Positions 39,570 through 50,727 are shown, numbered from the stretch's first letter. The stretch is DNA of 64,000 bases from Endomicrobium sp. (GCA_031286985.1 JAITTL010000020.1:22033-86032); one strand, 5' to 3'. The notes: generated by a model from the sequence alone, not told the origin. Program-made: numbers and translations.

Positions 39570-40285
39570 TCCCTCATACTTTCAAGCAATTCAATCTTAC
39601 TAAACGGCTTACGCATAAACAAAACTCCATTTTGCTTAAACTCTTCAATTAAAGAAGCATTTTCATAATCAACAAAAACGATAATTTTTGTTTTCAAATC
39701 CTGTTCCTTTAATTTTAATTCCAAACATTTCAGTTCATCCATCGACTTGGGTTCAAATATTATAAAATCGAGCGGCACTTTACTAAAATTTCCAAACAAA
39801 CTAATCACATCCAAAAAAGATTCAACCTTGTATCCTTTTCTAACCATATCAGTTTTCAGATCTAGAAAACCAAACGTGTCCGCACTCACAATAACCACAC
39901 TTTTTTTGCGAGCTACGGCCCCAGCTTCCACTCTTAGAGCAATGTCTAAAACTTTTGATATTTCAAAAGGTTTACCTATACATTCCAAAACCCCAATCTT
40001 TATAGCTTCTTCTATGAGAACATTTTCGGCATATGCTGTCATCATAACAACCACAATCTTATTGTTAAATTTTCTTATTTCCTCCAAAGCTTCTACACCA
40101 TTCATTTTCGGCATTCTTATATCGAAAAATGCAAGATCAAAATCATTTCGTTTTGCTAACTCAACAGCTTCACATCCATCGACAGTCACCGCAACGTTGT
40201 ACCCCTCGATTTCAAGAATACCAGCCAAAGAATACCCTATAGACTCTTCATCATCTGCGATAAGTATGTTAAGCTTTTTACGCAT
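39566..40285 (-). CDS. Response regulator with one canonical and one degenerate receiver-like domain
   Basis: ILIADDEESIG, LAFFDIRMPKMNG, MTAYAE, GKPFE; second copy VVIVSADTFGF...DFIIFEPKS...VLFMRKPFSKIEL. Confidence 0.85.
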   Translation of the reverse strand: MRKKLNILIADDEESIGYSLAGILEIEGYNVAVTVDGCEAVELAKRNDFDLAFFDIRMPKMNGVEALEEIRKFNNKIVVVMMTAYAENVLIEEAIKIGVLECIGKPFEISKVLDIALRVEAGAVARKKSVVIVSADTFGFLDLKTDMVRKGYKVESFLDVISLFGNFSKVPLDFIIFEPKSMDELKCLELKLKEQDLKTKIIVFVDYENASLIEEFKQNGVLFMRKPFSKIELLESMRD

Positions 40286-40313
40286 AATCCCCTTCTTAAC
40301 CCTTTTTTTTATT

Positions 40314-41822
40314 CTAAGAGATAGGAATAACTACCACAAATTCGGTACCAACTCCTTCCGTACTGTCCACTGATATTGATCCCATATGCAAATCAATTAT
40401 CTCCTTTGTTATGCAAAGTCCAATTCCAATACCTCTTAACTTTGTTGTAAAAAGTGGCTCAAACAAACGACATTTATCACTATCTTTAATTCCAACACCA
40501 TTATCTTTAATTTTTATTTCAGCCATCCCGTTTTCCTTTTTAGCAGATATAAACAAACTTCCACCTTTTGGCATTGCGTCCCTTGCATTCGTAACGAAAT
40601 TCACAACAACTCGCCTTATTTTATCACGATCGACAAACACCTCAAATCGCTCTAAATTCTTACTGACTATCACATTTTTAGGCAAATTAACTTTTTCTAT
40701 AGAATCGTCTATAATTTCATCAATATACTCTAAACTTTTTCTTGGGTTATCAATTTTTGAAAAATAAAGCAACTCACCAATAATACCACTTGCTCTCGCA
40801 ACATCCAACTCTAACAACTCAAGCATCTTTTTTGATCTTTCATTTTTAAAAGACTCCGTTTTAGACAAAAAATACGAAATATTTCTTAGACTTGTTAACG
40901 GATTATTCAACTCGTGTGCAACCGAAGCTGCAAGCCTACCCATAGTAACAACCCTTTCTTCCCTTAAAAGCTCATTTTGCATACTTTGTATTTTTATGAG
41001 CATATCTCCAAGATTCTTATTCTTTTCCTCTAGCTCAATCTTAATATCCAACAAATTGGCCCTATCTTGAGTTAAACCATTGATATTTTGCTTCAGTTTT
41101 TGAGACATCGTATTAAACGAATTCGACAGAGAGCTTAATTCCACTGTTGAAAAAATAGGAACCTTATAAGATAAGTCACCTTCAGCTATTCTTGAAGCTC
41201 CTACAATGAGATTATTAATTGGGCTTAACAAAAATTTGGCAAGCAAAAGTGCCATTAAAATACCAATACACAAAACAAGCAACACAGCAATAATACTAAT
41301 GTACAAAAAATGCTCCAACTTCTTATTCATACTTGCACAAGAGCCTGCAACCGCGACTGACCACCTAACAGCACTCTCCATTAATGGTCCTGATTGCAAA
41401 TACACACATTGCCTCATATACATCAAGTCCCCGACTTTTATAAATTCACAAAAAGGAGAACTCGGAGCTTGTTTAAAAACATCACGCTGCCTAAATTTAG
41501 AATCTATTTTTTCATCAATTTTTTCCACTTTTTCGTTGTAAACAGCAATACCAGCTATACCACCACCTTCAGAAAGGTATACTTTATTCCTGAAGTCCTT
41601 TAAAAAAGCTGCCCGTCCATCCTCACTTTCCAAATTAGATGCCACTCGTTTTACACAATCCGACATACTCGCTTTTAAATTATCACGTATAGTATCTTTA
41701 TATGCATTGTATAAACACACAGCCATCGGAATCGACGAAACAGCCACGATCACGATAACGGAAAAAATCAACTCATTTTTCAAACTAACATGAAACTTCA
41801 TAATCTCCCTCTTGATCGCCAA
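40314..41822 (-). CDS. Membrane sensor histidine kinase (HAMP-HisKA-HATPase)
   Basis: Two TM segments, HAMP region, H-box ASVAHELNNPLTSLRNIS, KIKDNGVGIKDSDKCRLFEPLFTTKLRGIGIGLCITKEII. Confidence 0.94.
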   Translation of the reverse strand: MAIKREIMKFHVSLKNELIFSVIVIVAVSSIPMAVCLYNAYKDTIRDNLKASMSDCVKRVASNLESEDGRAAFLKDFRNKVYLSEGGGIAGIAVYNEKVEKIDEKIDSKFRQRDVFKQAPSSPFCEFIKVGDLMYMRQCVYLQSGPLMESAVRWSVAVAGSCASMNKKLEHFLYISIIAVLLVLCIGILMALLLAKFLLSPINNLIVGASRIAEGDLSYKVPIFSTVELSSLSNSFNTMSQKLKQNINGLTQDRANLLDIKIELEEKNKNLGDMLIKIQSMQNELLREERVVTMGRLAASVAHELNNPLTSLRNISYFLSKTESFKNERSKKMLELLELDVARASGIIGELLYFSKIDNPRKSLEYIDEIIDDSIEKVNLPKNVIVSKNLERFEVFVDRDKIRRVVVNFVTNARDAMPKGGSLFISAKKENGMAEIKIKDNGVGIKDSDKCRLFEPLFTTKLRGIGIGLCITKEIIDLHMGSISVDSTEGVGTEFVVVIPIS

Positions 41823-41869
41823 ACAACAAAAGCACCAATTTATCGCAACACTTTAGCACCTCACTACCT

Positions 41870-41942
41870 AGCCGACGATAGGGCTTGAACCTACGACCTG
41901 CGGTTTACAAAACCGCTGCTCTACCAACTGAGCTACGTCGGC
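41870..41942 (-). tRNA. tRNA-Thr(TGT)
   Basis: GCCGACGTAGCTCAGTTGGTAGAGCAGCGGTTTTGTAAACCGCAGGTCGTAGGTTCAAGCCCTATCGTCGGCT. Confidence 0.95.
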
Positions 41943-42159
41943 TCGCTATTTGTCAGCATGCTACAAAAAAAAACAATTCATGTCAACAAAAAAAGATAGC
42001 CTAAAATATGTACTTCCAGCTCATGTAAGCCAACATATTCCAATTTCGCTATATCTTTGAGATTGGTTTCTTTATTGGCAATCAAATCATAAAAAATCAT
42101 TATTTATCAATAAAAATGTAAAATTGTCAACAAATAAATAAGGCTTTAGGACTTGTACG

Positions 42160-43557
42160 TTAGCAATTTGAACTTGTATTTATTGTCTTACAATCAGATC
42201 CAACTTCATATAAATTAATATTGTCACTACTACTGTAATACCTCGTTTCATTCGCCACAAACGTACCTAACAATAATATTGCAATCAAATTTGGTAGTGC
42301 CATTAAAATATTAAATATGTCAGCAAGACTCCACACTATGTTTAATGATATTACAGCTCCCATAAACGCCATGATTATGTATATTATCTTATATGGAATT
42401 TTCGCCTTTCGTCCAAACAAATATTCAACACAACATTCACCATAATATGCCCAACCTATAGTTGTTGTAAACGCGAAAAGAATTAATGCAATAATTAGTA
42501 CCATAGTTCCAATATATCCCAACTGTCCAAATACAATACTGGTAAGCATAGCGCCGTCAATGTTGTTTGCATCAATTGTTCCCGAATTTACAAGAACACC
42601 CGAAACCATAACAACTCCGGTCATCGCACATACAACGACCGTATAAAAAGTTCCTGTGCTTGAAATTAAAGCTTGTCGAAACGGATTTCTTGTTTTTGCA
42701 GCTGCTGCAGCTATTGCAGCAGAACCCATACCGGATTCATTTGAAAACAAGCCTCTTGCAATACCAAATCTAGCAGCAGCCATAACTGTAGTTGCAACAA
42801 ATCCGCTGCTAATGGCTCTTGGATGAAATGCAGAATTTATTATTTCACAAATTGCTGGTACAATATAATTTACATTCTTTATCAGAAGTGCTAAACATCC
42901 TATCATGTAGAATACGGACATAAAGGGAACCAATTTTGTGCAAATTTTTGAAATATATTTTATTCCACCAATTATCACAAACGCAACCAAAATAGATATT
43001 ATTACCGCAGATACCCAAAATGGAACACACATACTTTTGTTCAACACTGTCGCAATAGCATTTGGCTGAACAGTACTACCAATTCCAAAAGAAGCCATAC
43101 ACCCAAAAAACGCAAATAAAATGCCAAGCCATTTCATTTTTAACCCATACTCTAAGGCATACATAGCTCCGCCAAGAATAGTTCCTTTTTCTGTTTTGAT
43201 TCTGTATTTTACAGCTATCAACGATTCTGCATATTTTGTTGCAATACCCAAAATACCTACAAGTATTATCCAAAATACAGCTCCAGGACCACCAAGAACA
43301 ATAGCCGTGCTAACACCTATTATGCTACCTGTTCCAATTGTTGCTGACAATGCAGTAGCCAAAGAACCAAAGCTAGAAATATCGCCTTCGGCATCATGGT
43401 CATGTTTTAGTGAAAGTTTTATCCCTAAAAAAGTTTTTTTTTGAATAAAACCTGTTTTGAAAGTCATATATATATGAGTCCCTACCAAAAACACCAACGT
43501 AGGCCAACCCCATAAATACGAGTGCACACAATCAACAAAGGTAGCCATTGTCTTCAT
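42160..43557 (-). CDS. Alanine/glycine:cation symporter (AGCS family)
   Basis: LATALSATIGTGSIIGVSTAIVLGGPGAVFWIILVGILGIATKYAESLIAVKYR; RGLFSNESGMGSAAIAAAAAKT. Confidence 0.94.
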   Translation of the reverse strand: MKTMATFVDCVHSYLWGWPTLVFLVGTHIYMTFKTGFIQKKTFLGIKLSLKHDHDAEGDISSFGSLATALSATIGTGSIIGVSTAIVLGGPGAVFWIILVGILGIATKYAESLIAVKYRIKTEKGTILGGAMYALEYGLKMKWLGILFAFFGCMASFGIGSTVQPNAIATVLNKSMCVPFWVSAVIISILVAFVIIGGIKYISKICTKLVPFMSVFYMIGCLALLIKNVNYIVPAICEIINSAFHPRAISSGFVATTVMAAARFGIARGLFSNESGMGSAAIAAAAAKTRNPFRQALISSTGTFYTVVVCAMTGVVMVSGVLVNSGTIDANNIDGAMLTSIVFGQLGYIGTMVLIIALILFAFTTTIGWAYYGECCVEYLFGRKAKIPYKIIYIIMAFMGAVISLNIVWSLADIFNILMALPNLIAILLLGTFVANETRYYSSSDNINLYEVGSDCKTINTSSNC

Positions 43558-44307
43558 CTCAACCTCTTTTTAAATAATCAACATTTAGCCAATATACGAA
43601 TCAATTACTTTACCTTCTGCAAAACCTATAAGCTACACAACCTATGAACAATTCATATGCAAAATTGTTTTTATAATATTTGTGTATTTTTGCCTAAACC
43701 AATCAAAAATTATGAATATACCTTACTCCTTTTTGATACCTGTCTTGAATGTGCAAAAAAACGCCACAATGCCGCAGAACATAACAGATAAAAAGGAATT
43801 TTACAAATTTCTTGTCTCTAATAATCTTTGCTTTCACGCTGTAGTCGCGTGGTTATACATATTTTTATTCGCTTTTACTCTAAATTTCAAAGCTATGTTC
43901 TACTTCCTTTTAACAAGAATTAACTTGTCATCAACCGCGCTAAATTGCAAACAACAAACCCTTTTGGGTAAATAAGAGATTTTTCCACATATGTACATCC
44001 AATAGTAAGCAGAGTAATGTTTTTATAAACATCCTCAAGTGTTCATGTCAACCCAATTCGTCAACTAACATTTCATATCTAAACATCACATATCAGCCAC
44101 CGAGTGCATGGTATCGGCCTTTTTTAGATTTGAGTTTAATCTATTTTTGTAACTTTATATTGATAAGCCAGAACTTTTTATGATTCTAGCGTTAATTAAA
44201 TACAGATCGCTCTCATTATTTTTCGTATTTTTGTTATACATTAAAAAAGAACCATACATATTTATCGCACTTATATTACTCCACTACTACCATTTGTATA
44301 TATAATT

Positions 44308-47109
44308 TTATCTACACATGTAAAAATATGGACAAATTTTACAATTGACCTTATCTTTTTCATCAAATTCAAAACTTTCGCCAGCATTTATTTCATCAAG
44401 TATCGCTGTAATCACACGCATACATTTCTCATATACTTCTTTTTCTCTAGGGAAAAAATTGATTTTCGCTTTTTTAACATCGTAAATTCCGCAATCCAGA
44501 GCGGTAAAACCTGTGTTTTTCTCAAATATGTATTTATACAAGGGTAATTGCAATGACTTTACAGCCTTTTTTATGCTTTGTCTATCAAAATCACTGTCCA
44601 ACAAAGCGAAATGTTTTTGTGAAATAATATCATCTGGCACGTTTCCTGTTTTATAGTCAAGTATAAAATAATCTTTATCGTAGCTATCTATTCTATCAAT
44701 AATACAATTTAAGTTATATGTTTCTCCTAAAGAAGTTTTAATGTTTGAAACATATTTTTTTTCACAGTCATAAATATTTTTATAGGTCCTCTGCCTTTCA
44801 TAACGCAAAATATTTGTCATTGCGTGCATTAGAACATTTTTTATCATAAACGCATCTTCTCTAAACTTAAAAAACGTACAATCTGTAAATTTTTTTTCAA
44901 GCTTACTTAAATATTCTTTTTCAAATTTCAAAGATTTAATTTCTTCAATATCAAGATTTGCATATAGCGCATCTTTTAGGAAACTGTGTATAAAATTACC
45001 TATATCACTACCAGAAAGTTCTTGACCAATTTCTCTTCTTTCATCAAGAAGCAGTACATATTTGAAATAAAATTTTAATTTGCAATTTAAATAAACATCA
45101 ATTTTGCTGTATGTGTAGATCATGTTTTTAAGATATTCTTTGATGTCTCTAGTTTTTTCATATTTCCGTTTTGTACAGCATTTTAGTGAAAATTTAGGCA
45201 AAACAAATTTATTTATCTTTACAGCGTTAATATTTTTACTTTCTAATTGCTTGTTCCAAATAATTGTTTCTATAAATCTACTCCTTTCATCGGTATCGCT
45301 ATCTGGATAAATAAGACTTAAATTTTTGGCTCCTGCAACAAGTCTTTTGAAATGGTAGCGTTGTATTTCATACTCTTTTTTCACCATTTCAATACCTAAA
45401 GCATGCATTATATCTTTAGGAATAAGAGAGTAATCTTTTTTTATCACTGGAATTGACGATTCTTTCATTCCAACAATAAAAACATTCTCAAACGTAAGAT
45501 TCCTTGCTTCCAGTAGCCCTAAAATTTGTAAACCTTTAAGAGGAGACCCAGGTAAGGCGATTCTTTTATCTTTAAGAAATTTTTTTAAAATATCTAATAT
45601 TTCCTCACTGTGAAATTTTACCTGTGCCACATCACCAAATTTTATCTCTTTAGATAAAGATAACAATATATCCATGGCTTCGATATTCAATGGATAACTG
45701 TCTGCAGAGCTCAAAAAATATATTTTTTCTAAAAACTTAAACAAAACGTCTGATAAACTATAAAAACTATCAACTTTTTCCCAGCATATGAAAAATACTT
45801 CAAAAATCTCGTTTAATATTTTTATGATTTTTTTAGGAGATATGTACTTCCAAGCTTCGGTTATAGTACAACTAATCTCATCAACAAGCTGTTTTTCATT
45901 AATAATATCCTCAAATGAAACAAACATTTTGTTATTTAAATAGCTTTTCGAACCTTGATCAAAAGCTTTCTCAATTTTATGAGCAACTATTCTTGATATA
46001 GCATTTTTTCCAAAAAATCTCATATTTTTAACAAGAGGATTGTTCAACACTTTTATAATATCTCTTGAGTAATAGTATTGTTGTTTTCTTGAATTTTGCG
46101 CTTTTATAACTGCATTAAGCAACGAAAAGACAGCAGTTTTTCCAGCAGGGTATCCTGCCGAAACATTATACTTATCTGTAACTGATGAAACTTCAGATAT
46201 TATAGATTGCAGCATTGTCGAATCTGGGACAATAACAACTGTTTTATTTAAATCGGATTCACCATAAGATTTAAGAAGATTTTTAAGTAAAGCTCCTTGA
46301 GATTGATCATCAAAAGCTGAATATACATTTAGTTTATACTTATCTTTACTGCTTTTTATTTTCAGAGGAGTTTTACCAAAAGCTGAATATAAATCACTTA
46401 AAATCCCGTATTCTTTTGGATTTCCTTGAAGAAGCACAACAAGTCTTTTTATGCTATAGAGTTTTTTAAAAATCGCAAATTCTGTTTTGTGAAGATAAAA
46501 CGGAGCTATTAATACTATCTCATCAAAAGAATTTGCTAATTTTTCAGTCTCTATAGATGCTGCTTTTAAAAAACTGTACCCCTTTGTAGTTTTTGATAAT
46601 TTTTCTAAATTGTTATGAAAACTATTTCTTATTTTAAAAATATTTTTTAATAAATTATTTATATTTTCAGGAACATCGTAACCTATTTCAGCATTTGCTT
46701 TGATGCACTCAAGCTTTTTCTCAGTTACACTCTCTAAATCTAATTGTTCTATGAAATGTAGAATTTCAAAAGACCACTCAAAAAAAGATGCAAATGAAAA
46801 ATTTCCATTTAAAAGCTGCGGCGATTCATTTTTGACAATTTCATATATCATAAACGCCGCTTCTATATCTGAAATTTTTATAAACCTTGTATTGTCGAAA
46901 ATGATTTTTTCTATAAACTCATCATTTTTAAAAAATTCAGGTAAAAAAAAAGGCTTTCCATTTTTTTCAGCAAGCTTCTTTCTAATAAATAGAAAAGGTC
47001 TTCGCCCTCCACTAAGCAAAGCAATTTTTTTGTCTGATTTGAAAATATAATCGGCCGCAAAATCAATTATATTTTCATTGGTACTTAAATTTATTATCTG
47101 TTGAGGCAT
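44308..47109 (-). CDS. PD-(D/E)XK nuclease family protein, AddB-like
   Basis: Large protein with VFIVGMKESSIPVI, C-terminal YFILDYKTGNVPDD nuclease motif and Cys cluster CKICPYFYMC with upstream Cys (YLNCKLKFYFKYVL). Confidence 0.85.
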   Translation of the reverse strand: MPQQIINLSTNENIIDFAADYIFKSDKKIALLSGGRRPFLFIRKKLAEKNGKPFFLPEFFKNDEFIEKIIFDNTRFIKISDIEAAFMIYEIVKNESPQLLNGNFSFASFFEWSFEILHFIEQLDLESVTEKKLECIKANAEIGYDVPENINNLLKNIFKIRNSFHNNLEKLSKTTKGYSFLKAASIETEKLANSFDEIVLIAPFYLHKTEFAIFKKLYSIKRLVVLLQGNPKEYGILSDLYSAFGKTPLKIKSSKDKYKLNVYSAFDDQSQGALLKNLLKSYGESDLNKTVVIVPDSTMLQSIISEVSSVTDKYNVSAGYPAGKTAVFSLLNAVIKAQNSRKQQYYYSRDIIKVLNNPLVKNMRFFGKNAISRIVAHKIEKAFDQGSKSYLNNKMFVSFEDIINEKQLVDEISCTITEAWKYISPKKIIKILNEIFEVFFICWEKVDSFYSLSDVLFKFLEKIYFLSSADSYPLNIEAMDILLSLSKEIKFGDVAQVKFHSEEILDILKKFLKDKRIALPGSPLKGLQILGLLEARNLTFENVFIVGMKESSIPVIKKDYSLIPKDIMHALGIEMVKKEYEIQRYHFKRLVAGAKNLSLIYPDSDTDERSRFIETIIWNKQLESKNINAVKINKFVLPKFSLKCCTKRKYEKTRDIKEYLKNMIYTYSKIDVYLNCKLKFYFKYVLLLDERREIGQELSGSDIGNFIHSFLKDALYANLDIEEIKSLKFEKEYLSKLEKKFTDCTFFKFREDAFMIKNVLMHAMTNILRYERQRTYKNIYDCEKKYVSNIKTSLGETYNLNCIIDRIDSYDKDYFILDYKTGNVPDDIISQKHFALLDSDFDRQSIKKAVKSLQLPLYKYIFEKNTGFTALDCGIYDVKKAKINFFPREKEVYEKCMRVITAILDEINAGESFEFDEKDKVNCKICPYFYMCR

Positions 47110-47194
47110 TTTATATTCTTACATATGTTCTTAAATTCACGGATTTGGTCACCCTAATTTAAATAACACATTATTGAAATAACGTTGATGTTTT

Positions 47195-48439
47195 CTATAC
47201 ATCACTTATTGAAACTTCTTCTTGAGTCCTATTTTTCATATTTTTTATCAAAAGTTTTCCTTTATTAAATTCTTCCCTGGCAAAAACTATTGTCTTGGAA
47301 GCCTGCATTTTATCTGCAAACTTTAACTGACTTGTTAAATTTTTATCGTTTACAGGACCAAAAACAGAAATATCTTTGTTGCCTTTGAAACCATATCTTG
47401 CGATCTTCATGGCAAAAGCAAAAGCATTATTAAGAAGTTCTTGATCGGCAATGGCTATAAAAATTTTTTCTGGTCCCTTAAAATTGTTAAAAAATCCAAT
47501 ATTTTGCGCAGCAATCAATACTCTTTCTGAACCCAAAGCAAATCCCACCGCTGGAATATTTGGACCCCCAATTTCTTTAACGAGATTATCATATCTCCCT
47601 CCTGCAGCAATTGCATCATGTGATCCAACCATATCTGAACAAATTTCAAAAATAGTTCTTGTATAATAATCCAACCCTCTTACAAGTTTTTCATCAACCG
47701 TGTAAGCACACCCTATGCTCTTAAGCAAAGATTGCACCGAATGAAAATCATCTTTACAACTATTACACAAACAACTCGATATCTTAGGTATTTCGGTAAA
47801 TTTATAAGAATCAATTTTACAATCCAATAGTCTTAAAGGATTTGTTTTTAATCTTCTTTGGCAATCCTGGCATAAATTGTGCAAAGATTCAAAATATTTA
47901 ACCAATACTTCTTTAAAAAATGGCCTGCATTTTTCACAACCTAAAGAGTTTATATTTACACTTATTTTATCTATACCAATAGCAGCAAGTAAATCTTTTG
48001 CAAGCACAATAATTTCTGCATCTGCTGTCGGGGATGAATTACCATAAAATTCCGCTCCTATTTGATGAAATTGTCTGTACCTCCCAGCTTGAGGTCTTTC
48101 GTAGCGAAACATTTCTCCAATATAAAAAAATCTTCCGACAGGATTTGAAATGTCCATTCTATGTTCAACAAAAGCTCTGGCTAAAGAAGCTGTTCCTTCA
48201 GGACGTAATGCAAGTTTTCTTCCCTTTTTATCTTCAAAAATATACATTTCTTTTTCAACAATATCTGTTGCCTGTCCTATTGAACGTGTAAAAAGAGAAG
48301 CTTCTTCAAATATTGGAGTTTTCACTTCCTCAAAACCGTGTTTTTTAAAAACTTCTCTAGCCTTAAGCTCCAACAAATTCATTTTCAAAACATTTATTCC
48401 GAAAATATCTCGTGTTCCTCTAGGAGCTTTATAACTCAT
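47195..48439 (-). CDS. hisS: Histidine--tRNA ligase
   Basis: APRGTRDIF, LRPEGTASLARAFVEH, RYERPQAGRYRQFHQIGAEFYG, LVRGLDYYTRTIFEI. Confidence 0.97.
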   Translation of the reverse strand: MSYKAPRGTRDIFGINVLKMNLLELKAREVFKKHGFEEVKTPIFEEASLFTRSIGQATDIVEKEMYIFEDKKGRKLALRPEGTASLARAFVEHRMDISNPVGRFFYIGEMFRYERPQAGRYRQFHQIGAEFYGNSSPTADAEIIVLAKDLLAAIGIDKISVNINSLGCEKCRPFFKEVLVKYFESLHNLCQDCQRRLKTNPLRLLDCKIDSYKFTEIPKISSCLCNSCKDDFHSVQSLLKSIGCAYTVDEKLVRGLDYYTRTIFEICSDMVGSHDAIAAGGRYDNLVKEIGGPNIPAVGFALGSERVLIAAQNIGFFNNFKGPEKIFIAIADQELLNNAFAFAMKIARYGFKGNKDISVFGPVNDKNLTSQLKFADKMQASKTIVFAREEFNKGKLLIKNMKNRTQEEVSISDV

Positions 48440-48457
48440 TTCATTCCCTTTGTTTTA

Positions 48458-49126
48458 CTATATTCTCTTTAAATTTTTTCTACCATCTTTATCTATATCC
48501 ATACCTATTACTCCAACCGAAATAATAAACTGAAAAGCCTGTTCTACTGTGTAATTTGTATAAATTATATCCTCCTCCTTCAACAATAATAAAAACCCTG
48601 TAGTTGGATTTGGAGTAGTAGGCATAAAAACGCAACCATATTTTTCTCCATTAATTATCTGTTCTCCTGTTAAAAAAGCGACACTGTAAATATCTCTATT
48701 TGGGTAATGCACAAAAACAACTTGTTTAAAGTTTTTTTTACCATCAGAGTCAAATATAAAATTTATAAATTGTTTTGTTGCGGAGTGCACAGTACCTAAA
48801 ACTGGCAATCTTTCAATAAATTTTTCCACGTAAACCAAGATGCTTTTTCCAAAAACTCTGTTAGTAATGAAACCCAGGCTAAATATACTTACAATCGAAA
48901 TAAAAAAACTTGATATTTTTGCTATACCTTGTACCCAATGTTTATCAACAATAACATAATTTACAATGGGAAATGTGAAATTACTTATCCATTTAAATAA
49001 GACAGCTACAACAAAGTAAGTTAGCCAAAGTGGGATTATAACAACCAATCCAGTTATCAAGTATGTTTTGACTAAATGTTTTAGCCTTTTTTTTACACTT
49101 TTTTTATCTTGTTGATTATTTTCCAT
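48458..49126 (-). CDS. DUF502 family membrane protein
   Basis: LKTYLITGLVVIIPLWLTYFVV-like N-terminus, LPVLGTVHSATKQFINFI, CVFMPTTPNPTTGFLLLLKEEDI. Confidence 0.88.
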   Translation of the reverse strand: MENNQQDKKSVKKRLKHLVKTYLITGLVVIIPLWLTYFVVAVLFKWISNFTFPIVNYVIVDKHWVQGIAKISSFFISIVSIFSLGFITNRVFGKSILVYVEKFIERLPVLGTVHSATKQFINFIFDSDGKKNFKQVVFVHYPNRDIYSVAFLTGEQIINGEKYGCVFMPTTPNPTTGFLLLLKEEDIIYTNYTVEQAFQFIISVGVIGMDIDKDGRKNLKRI

Positions 49127-50540
49127 AGATAAATGCTTTCCCAGCCTTTAAAATTTTATGTAACTTCGTACAAGAATTAGCCTCTGCATATACTCTTACT
49201 ACAGGTTCTGTGCCTGCAAATCTAAAACCAATCCATGTGTTATCATCTAAAATAAATTTATACCCATCAGTGGTTATATTTTTTTGAATTCTTATACCGG
49301 CAAAATTATTAGGTAATCTATTTTTTAAGGTATTTGTAAAAGAATTTATAACCTCCTCTGGTAAAGAAAAATCAACCCTTGATGTTAAGATTTCACCGGT
49401 AAGTTTTTTAACGTCTTTTAGCAAATCTGCAACGGATTTTTTACTCATTACAATGGCTTCAGTCATTAAAAGACATGCTAGAATACCATCTTTCTCAGGG
49501 ATATGTCCTCTTATTGTCAGTCCACCCGATTCTTCCCCTCCAATTATAAACTTATCTGGATTATTGACCATAACATCACAGATATACTTAAAACCTACAG
49601 GAGTTTCTATAACATCAACATTTATCTTATCTGCAAGTTTATTTACAAGGTGAGTTGTCATAATGCTTTTTGCTGTAATACCTGTCCATCCCCTTGTTTT
49701 ATTTAAATGATGCAATAAAACAGGTATTACCTGATTTGGAGTTATAAAAGTTCCATCGAAATCGATAATTCCAAATCTATCTGCATCTCCATCAACTGAA
49801 AGTCCAAGTTTATACGGCTTATGTTTAACTATATTCGCAAGTTTTATAAGATTTTTTTCTGAAGGGTCTGGAGCATTTCCTTCAAACATTGTATCTCTAT
49901 TTTTATTTATAGTGATATTACTTATCCCAACCTCATTAAATAGTGTGTTAAGATAGCCGTTACCCACTCCATGCAACACATCAATAGCGACTTTGATTTT
50001 TGATTTTTTCAAGGCCTGGAAATTTATAAGCTCCTTCATCTTTTTGATGTACGCCGCGTTTGGGTCATACATTTTTATTAATTTTTTTTTAATCCCGTAT
50101 TCAAAAGGAATAGATTTTATGTCTTTGTTTCTTATTACAGCACAATATTTTTCTATCTTTTGCGTTGTTATTGGAAGAGCGGTCCCTCCATAACTAGAAA
50201 AATACTTCAACCCGTTGTATTTATAAGAATTATGACTTGCCGTAAAATTGATACCTCCAGCAAGTTTAGAAAACACAATGTCGTAAGCTATCACAGGAGT
50301 AGGAGTGTCCTTCTTACACAACAATGCCTTTATGTTATTCCCTGCTAAAATTTCAGCGGCAGTCTTAGCAAAATCTTCCGACATAAATCTAGTATCATAC
50401 CCCACGATAACAGAGATTGGAATACGAGCATGCTCTTCTCTTATAAGGTTTGCTATGGCTTGTGTAACAACGGAAACATTAGCATATGTAAAATCTTTGG
50501 CAATAATTCCTCGCCAACCAGATGTTCCAAACCTAATCAT
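49116..50540 (-). CDS. Phosphoglucomutase/phosphomannomutase family protein
   Basis: IRFGTSGWRGIIAKDFT, NFTASHNSYKYNGLKYF (phosphoserine loop), VDGDADRFGIID, GGEESGGLTIRGHIPEKDGI, RFAGTEPVVRVYAEA. Confidence 0.93.
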   Translation of the reverse strand: MIRFGTSGWRGIIAKDFTYANVSVVTQAIANLIREEHARIPISVIVGYDTRFMSEDFAKTAAEILAGNNIKALLCKKDTPTPVIAYDIVFSKLAGGINFTASHNSYKYNGLKYFSSYGGTALPITTQKIEKYCAVIRNKDIKSIPFEYGIKKKLIKMYDPNAAYIKKMKELINFQALKKSKIKVAIDVLHGVGNGYLNTLFNEVGISNITINKNRDTMFEGNAPDPSEKNLIKLANIVKHKPYKLGLSVDGDADRFGIIDFDGTFITPNQVIPVLLHHLNKTRGWTGITAKSIMTTHLVNKLADKINVDVIETPVGFKYICDVMVNNPDKFIIGGEESGGLTIRGHIPEKDGILACLLMTEAIVMSKKSVADLLKDVKKLTGEILTSRVDFSLPEEVINSFTNTLKNRLPNNFAGIRIQKNITTDGYKFILDDNTWIGFRFAGTEPVVRVYAEANSCTKLHKILKAGKAFIYGK

Positions 50541-50727
50541 ACCTGTCCCTTATCTCAACTTTTGATTCAATTAAAAAATGCAGAAACTGCTAATTAAATC
50601 TATCCTGACTGGGATACAACCTCACTACCCTCAAAGCTCTGCAAGCCAAAAACACACACAGCCCGACGATACTCTACCAAATTTGACACATAAAAGCAAA
50701 AATGGATATAATCTCGCGGCAATTGTT

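Noticed and set aside
39747-40373. 208-aa plus-strand ORF
   Set aside because: Antisense to the response regulator and histidine kinase genes; no recognisable domain.
43682-43975. 97-aa plus-strand ORF in the 43.6-44.3 kb intergenic region
   Set aside because: No recognisable family, biased composition; could be a remnant but I cannot support it as a gene.
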